Of a stretch of DNA of 64,000 nucleotides, positions 10,557 through 20,712 are shown piece by piece. This DNA is from Lederbergia sp. NSJ-179 (GTDB lineage: Bacteria > Bacillota > Bacilli > Bacillales > Bacillaceae_C), in contig NZ_JALIFP010000002.1 in NCBI RefSeq assembly GCF_022867885.1, forward strand, positions 62,001 through 126,000, in the 5' to 3' direction. Numbering within the stretch: the first letter of the stretch is position 1; each line of letters opens with the position of its first letter. The notes beneath the pieces were generated by a model. That model made no database searches, was not told the DNA's origin, and saw nothing but the letters and a program-made list of their open reading frames with translations. Position numbers and translations under genes: made by a program.

Positions 10557-12290
10557 ATGGTGAGAGTTAGCGGCATATTGAATTATTTTAATACCATCAA
10601 AAATAAAATTTTTACTGTTACTTTATTATTGCTTTTCCTGTTTACTATTACGAGTTTACTATTATTTCATTATTTTTCTAAAATGTATGAGGAACGTATT
10701 TACGCTGAATCCGCTGAAAGTCTCCATTTGTGGTCAACTGTTTTAGATAAAGAGTTCGAAAAGGTTGATAAATTGTCCTTTCAGATTAGTACGGATCGTT
10801 TTATTCAAGCGTATTTACAAACCATCAAGTCAGATCAACTTGATTATCAAGGATATAAAACAAAAATGTTGCTAACGGAGCGCCTAGTTGCCTATGCCAA
10901 TATGGAACGGTATATAACCTCGGTTCAGGTCACTGATTATTATTCTGATCATTATATTGGGGGATATGATCCCGAATTTAAAGGGGATTTTAAAGAATAT
11001 ACAGATATTTATCCATACAAAGGAGCTAATGTCTGGGCCAGTCTTAGGCAGAATAGTTTGCTTTCAGCTAGGCAAATTCGGAGAACAGAGAACCTTGGAC
11101 TAGATCATCTCGGAATTCTCGGAATCACTATTGATATGAATAGTTTGCTTAAGCAATTTTTAAATGAGCCTCGTGACAGGAGCATTGTGATTGCAAACAA
11201 AAATGATATTCTTTATATGGATAAAGCAGTTGAAAGCGCTATTTTAAATGTTATTCACCAAGAGGCAAGTGGTTTAAATCGCGGCTATCAGATTAGTAAA
11301 ATGAAAGGGAAAAAGTATTTTATCACTTTTCAGACATCGGATTATTCCCATCTTACCTATTATAATATTCTTCCATACGACAATATTGCTGAGAAGACTA
11401 AGGTCATGACCCATCTAATGTTTATGTTTATTATATTAATGATTTTATTGACCGTTTATGTGAGTAGAAGATCAGCAAAGGCTATTTCAAAACCAATAGA
11501 GGCATTAACGGAAAAAATGAAACAAGTTCAGAATGGTCGATTTGAAGATGTATCTTTTGAAAATGAAGGCTTTCAAAACGATGAAATCGGACAAATGCAA
11601 AAGAATTTCAAATTAATGCTTGAGAAGATCAATGAGCTTATTAAGGAAAATTATCAAAAGCAATTAATTATAAAGGAGACACAATATAAAGCACTCCAAG
11701 CTCAGATTAATCCTCATTTTTTATATAACACGCTAGATTCAATTAATTGGCTTGCTAGAGTGAACAAATTGGAAAAGATATCAAACTTAGCAGAAGCATT
11801 AGGCAATATGATGCGTAACATTATTAGCAAAAAGGCTCCGTTAATCACTATTGAAGAAGAATTCGATATTATCCATGACTATATTACGATCCAGAAATAT
11901 CGTTATCAAAATAGACTGCATTTTACAATTAATGAAATAGAGGGCATAAAAAAATATAGTATTCCGAAACTAACGATCCAGCCGATTGTAGAGAATGCCA
12001 TCCAACATGGTTTAGAGGAGATTGTTTCCAAGTGTGAGATTGAAATAGATTATCGAATGGAGGGTGATAAGCTTTATTTAATTGTGTCTGATAATGGCCC
12101 TGGAATGGAAGAGGAAACTATTCAATCTATTTTCGAGGGCAGGATTAAGTCAAGAAGCACTGGCATTGGACTTCATAATATTAATGAACGAATTAAATTA
12201 ATGTTTGGTTCTCAATATGGTATTCACATCGAAAGTAAAAAAGGAGCAGAAACGAGAGTGATCGTCATGTTACCTTTTATGACGAGGTGA
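10557..12290 (+). CDS. YesM-type sensor histidine kinase
   Basis: 577-residue membrane sensor kinase. Helix at about 18-40, extracellular sensing region to about 285, second helix near 287-305, HAMP region, then a His_kinase domain with QAQINPHFLYNTLDSINWL (phosphoacceptor His387) and a C-terminal ATPase with DNGPGM and GIGLHNI. These features define the LytS/YesM class used with AraC-type regulators to control sugar uptake. ATG 10557 follows AAGGGGG. Its stop lies 5 bases before the response regulator start. It probably senses a carbohydrate or a ligand-loaded binding protein. Confidence 0.93.
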   Translation: MVRVSGILNYFNTIKNKIFTVTLLLLFLFTITSLLLFHYFSKMYEERIYAESAESLHLWSTVLDKEFEKVDKLSFQISTDRFIQAYLQTIKSDQLDYQGYKTKMLLTERLVAYANMERYITSVQVTDYYSDHYIGGYDPEFKGDFKEYTDIYPYKGANVWASLRQNSLLSARQIRRTENLGLDHLGILGITIDMNSLLKQFLNEPRDRSIVIANKNDILYMDKAVESAILNVIHQEASGLNRGYQISKMKGKKYFITFQTSDYSHLTYYNILPYDNIAEKTKVMTHLMFMFIILMILLTVYVSRRSAKAISKPIEALTEKMKQVQNGRFEDVSFENEGFQNDEIGQMQKNFKLMLEKINELIKENYQKQLIIKETQYKALQAQINPHFLYNTLDSINWLARVNKLEKISNLAEALGNMMRNIISKKAPLITIEEEFDIIHDYITIQKYRYQNRLHFTINEIEGIKKYSIPKLTIQPIVENAIQHGLEEIVSKCEIEIDYRMEGDKLYLIVSDNGPGMEEETIQSIFEGRIKSRSTGIGLHNINERIKLMFGSQYGIHIESKKGAETRVIVMLPFMTR

Positions 12291-12295
12291 AAGAT

Positions 12296-13867
12296 ATGTA
12301 TAAGGTTTTATTAGTCGATGACGAAATTAATATATTACAAGGAATTGCCCTTTTAGTAAATTGGGAAAAATATGGTACGAAACTTATAGCAGAGGCATAC
12401 CACGGAAAGATGGCTCTTGATTTTGTAGAAAAGGAAGTTCCCGATATCGTCATTACAGATATCAAAATGCCTGGAATGAATGGGATTGAGTTGATTGGAA
12501 AAATTCATGCAGCTTACCCTCAAGTAAAATTTATCATTTTATCTGGCTATGATGAATTTGAATTTGCGAAAACAGCGATGGCATACGGTGTAAAGCATTA
12601 TCTATTAAAACCTAGCAATGAAATGAAAATTGAACAGGCGCTTCTTGAGGTAGTTGAGGAGGTCGATGAACAAAATCGTACACAGCAATTCATCTCAACA
12701 ATGGATCAAAAAATAAAAAAGATGATTCCAGGTGCAAAAGAGCAATTCCTAAAAGAATATATGACCAATAAAAATTATGGGGCACAGGAATGGGAGCGTT
12801 TCGAAAAGTTTTTTGCTGTAGATATACCTTCTTCGTCATTACGATTGCTCATTTTTATGATTGAAAAGGAAAATGGCTATGAACCTATATATGCCTTAAA
12901 GAACATGATGTTAGAGGAAATGAAAAAGGATCGGAATATATTATTAGATACAGTGATTGATGAGAGAATTGTTATGTTAGTAAAAGATGAAAAAGTGGAA
13001 AATTTTATCGAGACGATAAAAAGGGTTCAGAAAAAATTTATTCAAGCTTTTCAGGTTTCGTTTATAACGGCGATAAGTGGTCCGGGTAATCAACAGGAAA
13101 TAAGAGATTTATATAATGAAGCTTTAGATTGTTTATCTGAACGTTTTTACTTAGGTGAGGGGAGTATCATTACCAAAAAGGAATGGAAGTCTAAAAGGAG
13201 CAATGAAGAAAACTTTCATTATGATCATGAAAAAGTAATTCTTTCCATTCGAAATGGAGATTTGATTGGGATTCGCCATTACTTAGAGAAATTTTTTGTG
13301 TGTTTAAAAAAGGATGGTTACAACGAGACTGTTGTGAAGACTCATAGTTTGGATTTATTAATGTCCATCATTAGACAGGCTAGTAAAGATCACAGAAAAT
13401 TATTATTTAAACAGATTATCCAATTTTTAGAATTACCCACATTTAAACAGGTAAAAGAGTATATTGTGACCGTTGCGGAAGATGTGGTTAAGCTTCATTA
13501 CACAGATACGAAGAAGATACAGAGCCATGTTATAAGGCAGGTTATAGAATATGTAGACGAACATTTAGATGACGAAGGGCTGTCTATAACGAAAATTGCA
13601 AATGATATCGTATACTTGAATCCAGACTATCTCGGAAAATTATTTAAAAAGGAGGTAGGTGAAAAATTTTCTAATTTCTTAATAGAGCAGCGTGTCAAAA
13701 AAGCAATTGAATTATTGGAGCAACCAAAGGAAATGAAAATGTTTGAAATAGCGGAAATTGTTGGTTTTGGCAGTAATCCTCGCTATTTTAGCCAAGTTTT
13801 TAAAAAACAAACAGGATTTACACCAACTGAATATAAAATACATTATGGACTTATCAATCGGGAATAA
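12296..13867 (+). CDS. YesN-type response regulator with AraC DNA-binding domain
   Basis: About 523 residues. The receiver domain occupies residues 1-120, with acidic pair D8-D9, phosphoacceptor D55 (VITDIKMPG) and Lys in LLKPSNE. A long middle region is followed by a C-terminal AraC/XylS helix-turn-helix domain (LSITKIANDIVYLNPDYLGKLFKKEVG.. and the second HTH FEIAEIVGFGSNPRYFSQVFKKQTGFTPTEYK). ATG 12296 has AGGTGA 5 bases upstream and gives the standard MYKVLLVDDE start; an in-frame GTG at 12287 lacks a ribosome site. It likely activates the importer genes that follow. Confidence 0.93.
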   Translation: MYKVLLVDDEINILQGIALLVNWEKYGTKLIAEAYHGKMALDFVEKEVPDIVITDIKMPGMNGIELIGKIHAAYPQVKFIILSGYDEFEFAKTAMAYGVKHYLLKPSNEMKIEQALLEVVEEVDEQNRTQQFISTMDQKIKKMIPGAKEQFLKEYMTNKNYGAQEWERFEKFFAVDIPSSSLRLLIFMIEKENGYEPIYALKNMMLEEMKKDRNILLDTVIDERIVMLVKDEKVENFIETIKRVQKKFIQAFQVSFITAISGPGNQQEIRDLYNEALDCLSERFYLGEGSIITKKEWKSKRSNEENFHYDHEKVILSIRNGDLIGIRHYLEKFFVCLKKDGYNETVVKTHSLDLLMSIIRQASKDHRKLLFKQIIQFLELPTFKQVKEYIVTVAEDVVKLHYTDTKKIQSHVIRQVIEYVDEHLDDEGLSITKIANDIVYLNPDYLGKLFKKEVGEKFSNFLIEQRVKKAIELLEQPKEMKMFEIAEIVGFGSNPRYFSQVFKKQTGFTPTEYKIHYGLINRE

Positions 13868-13897
13868 GGGTGAAAAAATGCCCTTCTTTCCTTTTTT
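13866..13897 (+). terminator. weak terminator after the response regulator
   Basis: A short AAGGG/CCCTT stem overlaps the stop codon region and is followed by a T-rich tract. The 5-bp stem is weak. Confidence 0.4.
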
Positions 13898-13978
13898 AGG
13901 ATAAGTCTATTTTTTATACATCAATATCTGTATTTTTTATTTTTTTAGGTGACTAAATAATCTATAGTAGTTACAAAT

Positions 13979-13992
13979 AGTAAACGTTTTCA
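13979..13992 (+). promoter_or_regulatory. CcpA cre operator
   Basis: AGTAAACGTTTTCA, read on the other strand as TGAAAACGTTTACT, fits the catabolite-responsive consensus TGWAANCGNTNWCA with one mismatch. It lies just before the ribosome site of the binding-protein gene, a position suited to roadblock or promoter repression by CcpA when preferred sugars are present. Confidence 0.75.
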
Positions 13993-14011
13993 AAAAAATG
14001 GAGGGAAGAGT

Positions 14012-15346
14012 ATGAAAAAGTATTTGCTATTTTTATTGACAATTGTATTTGTCGCCATGATGACAGCCTGTTCAGGGGGAACAGAGAAAGGTTCGTCAGA
14101 CGTGAGTGAAAGTAATAATAAAGATAGTAAAAATAAACAGGAACAACAGGCAGGTAAAGATGAACAAGTAACATTGCGGATGTCTTGGTGGGGTTCCCAA
14201 GGACGTCATGATATGACATTAAAAATTATCGAGCTCTATGAAGAACAAAATCCTCATATAAAAATTGAACCAGAATTTACGGGATTTGACGGGTATTTTG
14301 AAAGAATGGCTGCACAGGCTGCAGGAAATAATCTTCCGGATATTATGCAACAAAATTTCGGTGAGTACTTAAACCTATATGCTGAACAAGGATTATTGGC
14401 AGATATGAATCCATTTGTTGAGGACGGTACAATCAATTTGGATGGAGTAAATGACACTATTATGGACTCGGGTATGAAGGAAGGAAAACTTTTAGGCATT
14501 CCTACAGGAACGAATGCTTACACAGCTCTTTATGATCCGGCCATGATGGAAGAAGCTGGAGTGGAAATAAGTGATGATTGGACATGGGAGGACTTCGAAA
14601 ATGTTGTAAGAGCAGTGAAAGATAAAACAGGCAATTACGGTGCGAAATTACCAGAAGTAAAGAATGTTTTTGAATTCTATGTAAGAGAGCAAGGGTATAG
14701 ATTGTTCAATGATGATGGGACTGGATTGGGTTATGAGGATGACCAGATTTTAGTTGATTATTTTAATCGGAACTTAAAGCTTTATGAAGAAGGAGTCTTC
14801 CCAGGGTATGATGTAACCCAGCAAGTACAAGGACCTGAAGATGAACTTATTGTTCACGGAAAGGCTGCAATCGATTGGAGATGGTCAAATCAAGTTGGGG
14901 TTTTAACGGATGCAGCAGATAGAGAGCTTAAATTAACTCTATTGCCCGGAGCTAATAATAGAAAAGGTATGTTTTTGAAACCAGCAATGTTTTGGTCTAT
15001 TGCCGAAAACTCCAATAATAAAGAAGAGGCTGCAAAATTTATTGATTTCTTCACAAATACAATTGAGGTCTTTGATATTGGTGGGACAGATCGTGGTATT
15101 CCGATTAAAGAAGAAATTCGGAATGAGATGGTAGCTGATTTAGGAGAGGTAGATAAAAAAGTTTTTGATTATATTGAATTTGTAACAGATAATAGTTCAC
15201 CCATTGATTCGAATTTCCCTGCCCAAGCGTCCGAAGTAATAAAGGAATTAGAGAATGTTGATGAGATGGTTATGTATAAAAAATTATCACCGGAAGAAGG
15301 AGCAGCCGAATTTAGAAAAGAGGCTGAGGCAATATTGAACCGTTAA
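14012..15346 (+). CDS. carbohydrate ABC transporter substrate-binding lipoprotein
   Basis: Extracellular solute-binding protein of family 1, 444 residues. A lipoprotein signal peptide ends at MMTAC with acylated Cys20. A polar Ser/Asn/Lys/Gln linker follows, then the binding fold (VTLRMSWWGSQGRHDMTLKIIELYEEQNPHIKIEPEF). It is followed by two CUT1 permeases but no ATPase, so a shared MsmX-type ATPase elsewhere is expected. A cre site overlaps its control region. The ligand is unknown; the downstream enzymes suggest a sugar acid or an oligomer that yields one. Confidence 0.93.
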   Translation: MKKYLLFLLTIVFVAMMTACSGGTEKGSSDVSESNNKDSKNKQEQQAGKDEQVTLRMSWWGSQGRHDMTLKIIELYEEQNPHIKIEPEFTGFDGYFERMAAQAAGNNLPDIMQQNFGEYLNLYAEQGLLADMNPFVEDGTINLDGVNDTIMDSGMKEGKLLGIPTGTNAYTALYDPAMMEEAGVEISDDWTWEDFENVVRAVKDKTGNYGAKLPEVKNVFEFYVREQGYRLFNDDGTGLGYEDDQILVDYFNRNLKLYEEGVFPGYDVTQQVQGPEDELIVHGKAAIDWRWSNQVGVLTDAADRELKLTLLPGANNRKGMFLKPAMFWSIAENSNNKEEAAKFIDFFTNTIEVFDIGGTDRGIPIKEEIRNEMVADLGEVDKKVFDYIEFVTDNSSPIDSNFPAQASEVIKELENVDEMVMYKKLSPEEGAAEFRKEAEAILNR

Positions 15347-15364
15347 TTATAAAATTTGTAAATG

Positions 15365-15394
15365 AACGGTCTCCCATATAAAAAGGTGACCGTT
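15365..15394 (+). terminator. stem-loop between binding protein and permease genes
   Basis: AACGGTC (15365-15371) pairs with GACCGTT (15388-15394), 18 bases after the binding-protein stop. Only a weak T stretch follows. Such a partial stop or RNA-stabilising stem is common where the binding protein must outnumber its permeases. Confidence 0.5.
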
Positions 15395-15494
15395 TCCATA
15401 ATACAAGGATTCAATTCTTAAACAACAGCATCATCTGTTCTATTTAATTTTTCAAAAATATATAAGAAAAATATATTAAGAAAGGATGAGGACG

Positions 15495-16433
15495 ATGCCG
15501 TTAAAAAAAACAGAAAGGACATCCCAAATACCTTTCAAAGTCCTAAGTAGAAGAAAGTTAAAAACGGATCATCAAGAGGGTATGGGCTATCTATTTATTT
15601 CCCCATTTATTATCGGCTTAGTTGGTTTAACGCTTTTTCCTATTTTATATTCCTTATACTTGTCCTTTACTGATTATACGATGGGTGGTCAAGCAAATTG
15701 GATTGGATTTGGAAACTATGAACGGATGTTCACAGATGATAAAACATGGAAGGAGTCTATAAAAGTAACTTTTCTATACGCGGGTGTGGCTGTACCTATC
15801 CGACTCATTTTTGCTCTCTTTGTTGCGGTTGTATTGAATAAGGTAGTAGAAGCGGTCGGTCTTTACCGTACTCTTCTTTACTTACCATCAGTTGTCGGAG
15901 GAAGTATTGGTATCTCTATTATATGGAGACAATTATTTGGTAATGATGGCGCACTTAACTCTATTTTAGCCATGCTTGGTCTTCCAACACATTCATGGTT
16001 AGGTGACCCGAATACCGCCATTTGGACACTTGTTGCTTTATATAGTTGGCAATTTGGTTCATCGATGCTCATCTTCCTTGCAGGACTTAGGAATATTCCA
16101 CAGACCTATTATGAAGCAGCAAGTGTTGATGGAGCCAGACCTTGGCAGCAATTTATTAAAGTCACCATTCCATTACTAACGCCAGTAATTTTATTTAACA
16201 CGGTAATGCAGACGATTCAAGGATTTATGGCTTTTACGCCAAGTTTTGTCGTGACAAACGGTGGTCCAATGAACAGTACACTATTATATGTTTTGTACAT
16301 GTATCGTAGAGCGTTTGAATTTTTTGATATGGGCTATGCCGCTGCTATGGCTTGGTTTATGCTCATTATAATTGCTGTCCTTACTGCACTTATATTCAAA
16401 AGTTCAGATAAATGGGTGCATTATGGTGATTAA
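15495..16433 (+). CDS. carbohydrate ABC transporter permease, MalF/UgpA type
   Basis: About 312 residues with six transmembrane helices. The ATPase-coupling EAA loop is visible as YYEAASVDGARPWQQFIKVTIP near residue 200. The family is CUT1 (binding-protein-dependent permease). ATG 15495 is preferred because AGGATGAGG precedes it; the earlier ATG at 15486 sits directly against the purine stretch with no spacing. It pairs with the next gene to form the membrane channel. Confidence 0.93.
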   Translation: MPLKKTERTSQIPFKVLSRRKLKTDHQEGMGYLFISPFIIGLVGLTLFPILYSLYLSFTDYTMGGQANWIGFGNYERMFTDDKTWKESIKVTFLYAGVAVPIRLIFALFVAVVLNKVVEAVGLYRTLLYLPSVVGGSIGISIIWRQLFGNDGALNSILAMLGLPTHSWLGDPNTAIWTLVALYSWQFGSSMLIFLAGLRNIPQTYYEAASVDGARPWQQFIKVTIPLLTPVILFNTVMQTIQGFMAFTPSFVVTNGGPMNSTLLYVLYMYRRAFEFFDMGYAAAMAWFMLIIIAVLTALIFKSSDKWVHYGD

Positions 16434-16451
16434 AGGGAAAGGAGCCTAATA

Positions 16452-17300
16452 ATGGAAATAAAAACAAAAAAGAGGATTAAGAAAATACTTCTACATGTGG
16501 GGCTCATTATTTTTACTGCAGTAATGTTGTATCCACTTGCATGGATGTCGATGAGTTCTTTTAAAGAAAGCTCGACCGTCTTCATTGATGCACATAAACT
16601 TATTCCAACAGAATGGGATTTTAGCAATTTCAAAGAAGGATGGAAAGGATTTGGTGGAATTACCTTCACCACTTTCTTTAAAAACTCATTTATTATTACG
16701 TTCATAGCCACAATCGGAAGTATCATTTCCTCCACGTTTATTGCATATGGCTTCGCGAGAATTAAGTTTACTGGGAAAAAAATTTGGTTTGTATTAATGA
16801 TGCTTACTTTGATGCTTCCGTATGAAATGGTTATGATCCCTCAATATATTATGTTTAATAGTTTTGGTTGGGTTGACACATACCTTCCATTAATTTTACC
16901 GACCTTTTTCGGAGTTCCTTTTTTCATCTTTTTAATTATGCAATTTATAAGAACGATTCCAACTGAGCTAGATCAAGCTGCTAGAATTGATGGGTGTGAT
17001 ACCGTTTCCATTTTCTTTCGTATCATTGTTCCTTTAATTGTGCCAGCGATGATGACAGCGACGATTTTCTCATTCTATTGGCGTTGGGATGATTTCATGG
17101 GACCATTACTGTATCTAGTAACCCCAGAAAAATATCCCGTTTCCCTGGCATTAAAGCTTTTTTCTGATCCGAACGCCGTCACAAACTGGGGAGCGATGTT
17201 TGCCATGACAACTGTTAGTCTGCTACCTGTTTTTATCATCTTTTTTATTTTCCAAAAATACATTGTAGAAGGGATTAGTACGAGTGGACTGAAATCATGA
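16452..17300 (+). CDS. carbohydrate ABC transporter permease, MalG/UgpE type
   Basis: 282 residues, six helices, EAA loop ELDQAARIDGCDTVSIFFRI (about residues 176-195) and a C-terminal IVEGISTSGLKS typical of MalG-like proteins. It begins 18 bp after the first permease with an AAAGGAG ribosome site, clearly co-transcribed. With the lipoprotein and a remote ATPase it forms one importer. Confidence 0.94.
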   Translation: MEIKTKKRIKKILLHVGLIIFTAVMLYPLAWMSMSSFKESSTVFIDAHKLIPTEWDFSNFKEGWKGFGGITFTTFFKNSFIITFIATIGSIISSTFIAYGFARIKFTGKKIWFVLMMLTLMLPYEMVMIPQYIMFNSFGWVDTYLPLILPTFFGVPFFIFLIMQFIRTIPTELDQAARIDGCDTVSIFFRIIVPLIVPAMMTATIFSFYWRWDDFMGPLLYLVTPEKYPVSLALKLFSDPNAVTNWGAMFAMTTVSLLPVFIIFFIFQKYIVEGISTSGLKS

Positions 17301-17364
17301 TGAATGAAAAGGATAAAAATAACATGAGATAAAGATTCAACTTTTCTGTAAGGGAAGGGATAAA

Positions 17365-18012
17365 ATGCAAATGAATCGGTTATTACTTGGTATTTATAAT
17401 CTTTGCAAATGGATCACCTATTTTTTTTACTTAAATATGATATGGCTAGCGTTTTGCCTTTTAGGCGGTATTATTCTAGGAACTTTCCCAAGCACAGTTT
17501 CTCTTTACACAATTGCCAGAAAGACAGCCTTGGGGGAGGAAGATATCCCACTTGTCAAAACATTTTGGCATGTCTATCGTATGGAATTCTTACGTGCCAA
17601 TGGTTTGGGTTATTTATTATTTTTCATTGGTAGTCTAACCTCCTTTAATTTATTCTTTTTTAGAAGTTTTGAGGGTACTGTTCATCTTTTTATGAGTTTC
17701 TTTATGCTGATAATAATGGTTGTTTTCATCATGCTCATTCTATATATTTTCCCGGTTTATGTCCATTACAAATTGAATATACTTCAGTACTTACGTCAGG
17801 CTTTAATCATTGCTTTTTTACATCCCGTAAATCTGATCATCATGTTGATTACTTGTGTAGCCACTTATTATTTTCTCGTATACCTACCAGGCTTTATTCC
17901 GCTTTTTGGAGTAAGCATACTTTGCCATTTAAATATGTGGCTTGCCTACCAATGCTTCCAAGCCATTGAGCGTGTCGTAGAAAAAAGGCAAATCGGTCAA
18001 ACAACCTTATAG
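17365..18012 (+). CDS. YesL-like DUF624 membrane protein
   Basis: 215-residue protein with about five hydrophobic segments. The N-terminal pattern (GIYNLCKWITYFFYLNMIWLAFCLLGGIILGTFPSTVSLYTIARK) is the hallmark of the DUF624/YesL family, which recurs in Bacillus next to YesMN-type regulators and CUT1 importers. Exact function is unknown; it is thought to help the transporter or its sensor. Start ATG 17365 follows AAGGGA. Confidence 0.88.
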   Translation: MQMNRLLLGIYNLCKWITYFFYLNMIWLAFCLLGGIILGTFPSTVSLYTIARKTALGEEDIPLVKTFWHVYRMEFLRANGLGYLLFFIGSLTSFNLFFFRSFEGTVHLFMSFFMLIIMVVFIMLILYIFPVYVHYKLNILQYLRQALIIAFLHPVNLIIMLITCVATYYFLVYLPGFIPLFGVSILCHLNMWLAYQCFQAIERVVEKRQIGQTTL

Positions 18013-18101
18013 TTAGTTGGAGCGGCCTTTTACTTATGATGTTTTTGCTATTAATCTATTTGTCTTACAATTAATCAAAGTACATAAAGGAGGAACAAAT
18101 A

Positions 18102-19034
18102 ATGAGTATAAAACGCAAGGCACCGGTAGGGATTTTGGGATTTCCCATTACCCCCTTTACTATAAATAATAAGGTTGATGAACAAATGCTTGAAAAGAAT
18201 ATTCAATTTTTATTAGCTGAGGGGCTTGAAGCCATATTCGCAGCATGTGCTGCCGGAGAATATCCATCATTAAGTAAAGAGGAGTATAAATCAATAGTAG
18301 AGGTAGCTGTATCTGTAACAGGAGGTAAAGTACCTGTATATACAGGGGTTGGAGGAAATATTCAAACTTCGTTGGAACTTGCACAAATATCAGCAGATAA
18401 GGGAGCAGATGGTTACTTGATCTTGCCTCCATACCTTGTATCTGGAGAACAGGCAGGTCTAGCTGATTATTTCAAGACAATTGCAGAGAGCACAAACTTA
18501 AATGCCATTGTATATCAGCGTGATAATGTTTATCTTTCCATATCAACCTTGGCAGCGCTCGCAAAAGTCCCTCAGGTAGTCGGTGTGAAGGATGGACTGG
18601 GCAATATGGAGTTGAATACACTCCTTACACAAACTTTTAAAGAGCGTTTTAGCTGGATAAATGGTATGCCACTTGCAGAAGTGACCATGCCCGCCTATGT
18701 ACCACTGGGTTTTGAGTCTTATTCATCGGCAATTTCCAATTACATCCCGCACATCTCGAGAAAATTCTATAATGGCGTTTTGAGTGGAGATCAAGAGACG
18801 GTCAATGAAATTTATCAGTATGTCATTTTGCCAATTAACAAGATTCGTAGTCAGTGTAAAGGATATGCTGTTTCTCTTATTAAAGCAGGTATGGAAATAA
18901 TAGGAATACCTGCTGGACAGACGGTTAGAAGACCAATTCTTCCAGTAGAAAAGGAACACTACGCGGAAATGGAAACGATTTTGAAAAATGCGATGGATCG
19001 CTTTCCAAAAGAAACATCCATTCAATCAATTTAA
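18102..19034 (+). CDS. kdgD: 5-dehydro-4-deoxyglucarate dehydratase
   Basis: DapA-like aldolase-superfamily enzyme of 310 residues. It decarboxylates and dehydrates 5-keto-4-deoxyglucarate to 2-oxoglutarate semialdehyde. Schiff-base Lys163 (VVGVKDGLG) and Tyr138 (AIVYQRDN) are both in place. Neighbouring genes encode the next and the preceding steps, which makes this assignment stronger than the fold alone. AGGAGGAAC precedes ATG 18102. B. subtilis carries the equivalent as ycbC next to ycbD and garD. Confidence 0.92.
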   Translation: MSIKRKAPVGILGFPITPFTINNKVDEQMLEKNIQFLLAEGLEAIFAACAAGEYPSLSKEEYKSIVEVAVSVTGGKVPVYTGVGGNIQTSLELAQISADKGADGYLILPPYLVSGEQAGLADYFKTIAESTNLNAIVYQRDNVYLSISTLAALAKVPQVVGVKDGLGNMELNTLLTQTFKERFSWINGMPLAEVTMPAYVPLGFESYSSAISNYIPHISRKFYNGVLSGDQETVNEIYQYVILPINKIRSQCKGYAVSLIKAGMEIIGIPAGQTVRRPILPVEKEHYAEMETILKNAMDRFPKETSIQSI

Positions 19035-19050
19035 AAGGGTGGGATACTTT

Positions 19051-20514
19051 ATGACAACAGAAGTACAGATTAAAACATATCTTAATTATATTAACGGTGA
19101 ATGGGTTACATCCGTTTCAAGTGAAGTAGAAAAGAGTTTAAATCCTGCCGATAAATCGGAAATTGTAGGATATGTTCAAAAATCTACTGAGGTTGACTTA
19201 AATCTTGCGGTAGACGCTGCAAAACAGACGAAAGCAAAATGGCGCAAGCTTTCCGGTGCAGAACGGGGGGAGTATTTATATAAGGCAGCACAGGTTCTTG
19301 ATAAGAGAATAGAAGAAATAGCTGAATGTGCAACAAGAGAAATGGGAAAAACATTTGCCGAAACAAAAGGGGAAACAGCACGTGGAATAGCCATCTTGAA
19401 ATATTATGCAGGAGAAGGTATGCGTAAAATTGGGGATGTCATACCATCTACTGACAGTACTGCTCTTATGTTTACGACTCGAGTTCCGCTAGGTGTAGTG
19501 GGTGTTATCACTCCGTGGAATTTCCCAATTGCCATCCCAATCTGGAAAATAGCGCCGGCTCTAGTATATGGTAATACAGTTGTAGTGAAGCCTGCAACTG
19601 AAACAGCCATCACTTGTGCAAAAATAATAGAGTGCTTTGAGGAAGCCGGTCTTCCAAAAGGCGTTATCAATATGATCACAGGACCAGGTAATGTTATTGG
19701 ACAGGGGATCGCCGAACATGAAGATATAAACGGTATTACCTTTACCGGTTCAAATGGCGTTGGGAAAAGAATTGCTCAAGCGGCATTAGCGCGTGGAGCG
19801 AAATATCAGCTTGAAATGGGAGGGAAGAATCCGGTAATTGTTGCTGTGGATGCAGATTTGGACCTAGCTGTAGACGCGGTTATTGCTGGGGCGTTCCGTT
19901 CAACAGGGCAAAAATGTACAGCGACAAGCCGAGTCATTATAGTAAATGAAATCTATGAAGAATTTAAGCAAAAGCTTGTAGAAAAAACGAAAGAGATTAC
20001 GATTGGAAATGGATTAGATAATGCCACATGGATGGGACCTTGCGCTAGTGAAAATCAGCTTAAGAATGTTCTTTACTATATTAACAAAGGATTGGAAGAA
20101 GGAGCACATATTTTAACTGGTGGAAAACGCTTGGAAGAAGGAGTTCAGGCAAAAGGCTACTACGTAGAACCAACTATTTTTGAAAACTGCACACCGGATA
20201 TGACGATTGTACAAGAGGAAATTTTTGGTCCAGTGATTGCACTACTTAAAGTCAACTCAGTAGAAGAAGCACTTCAGCTTGCGAACAACGTACAGTATGG
20301 TTTGAGTGCTTCTATCTTCACTACAAATATTCAGCATTTCCTTTCTTTCGTTGATAATATGGAAGCTGGATTAATTCGAATTAATGCAGAAAGCGCGGGT
20401 GTTGAACTGCAGGCACCGTTCGGTGGAATGAAAAATTCCAGCTCCCACTCACGAGAGCAAGGAGAAGCAGCAAAAGAGTTCTTTACATCCGTAAAAACAA
20501 TTCTTGTTAAATAA
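19051..20514 (+). CDS. 2-oxoglutarate semialdehyde dehydrogenase (aldehyde dehydrogenase family)
   Basis: 487-residue NAD(P)-dependent aldehyde dehydrogenase, YcbD-like. The nucleophile Cys289 ([11 protein letters not shown]) and general base Glu255 (LEMGGKN) are both present, as is [21 protein letters not shown]. It would oxidise the semialdehyde made by the upstream dehydratase to 2-oxoglutarate, which enters the TCA cycle. ATG 19051 follows GGGTGGGA; a longer in-frame start lies within the upstream gene and is unlikely. Substrate is inferred from context. Confidence 0.92.
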   Translation: MTTEVQIKTYLNYINGEWVTSVSSEVEKSLNPADKSEIVGYVQKSTEVDLNLAVDAAKQTKAKWRKLSGAERGEYLYKAAQVLDKRIEEIAECATREMGKTFAETKGETARGIAILKYYAGEGMRKIGDVIPSTDSTALMFTTRVPLGVVGVITPWNFPIAIPIWKIAPALVYGNTVVVKPATETAITCAKIIECFEEAGLPKGVINMITGPGNVIGQGIAEHEDINGITFTGSNGVGKRIAQAALARGAKYQLEMGGKNPVIVAVDADLDLAVDAVIAGAFRSTGQKCTATSRVIIVNEIYEEFKQKLVEKTKEITIGNGLDNATWMGPCASENQLKNVLYYINKGLEEGAHILTGGKRLEEGVQAKGYYVEPTIFENCTPDMTIVQEEIFGPVIALLKVNSVEEALQLANNVQYGLSASIFTTNIQHFLSFVDNMEAGLIRINAESAGVELQAPFGGMKNSSSHSREQGEAAKEFFTSVKTILVK

Positions 20515-20712
20515 GACGTTATCAATGAAGAAAAAAGTCTTAGGGTTAACATGGTTTTTTACAAAAGATATTTTGGAAGCTGGAATACTGTTGTAAAGAA
20601 GCCTAAAAGAAGAAACAAATACCAAATGGTAAAGGGTTAGTTACCTCGACATATGAAATAATCTAAAGTGAAGACAGTCTATTTTCTTTATTATAATGAG
20701 GGGGATGATAAA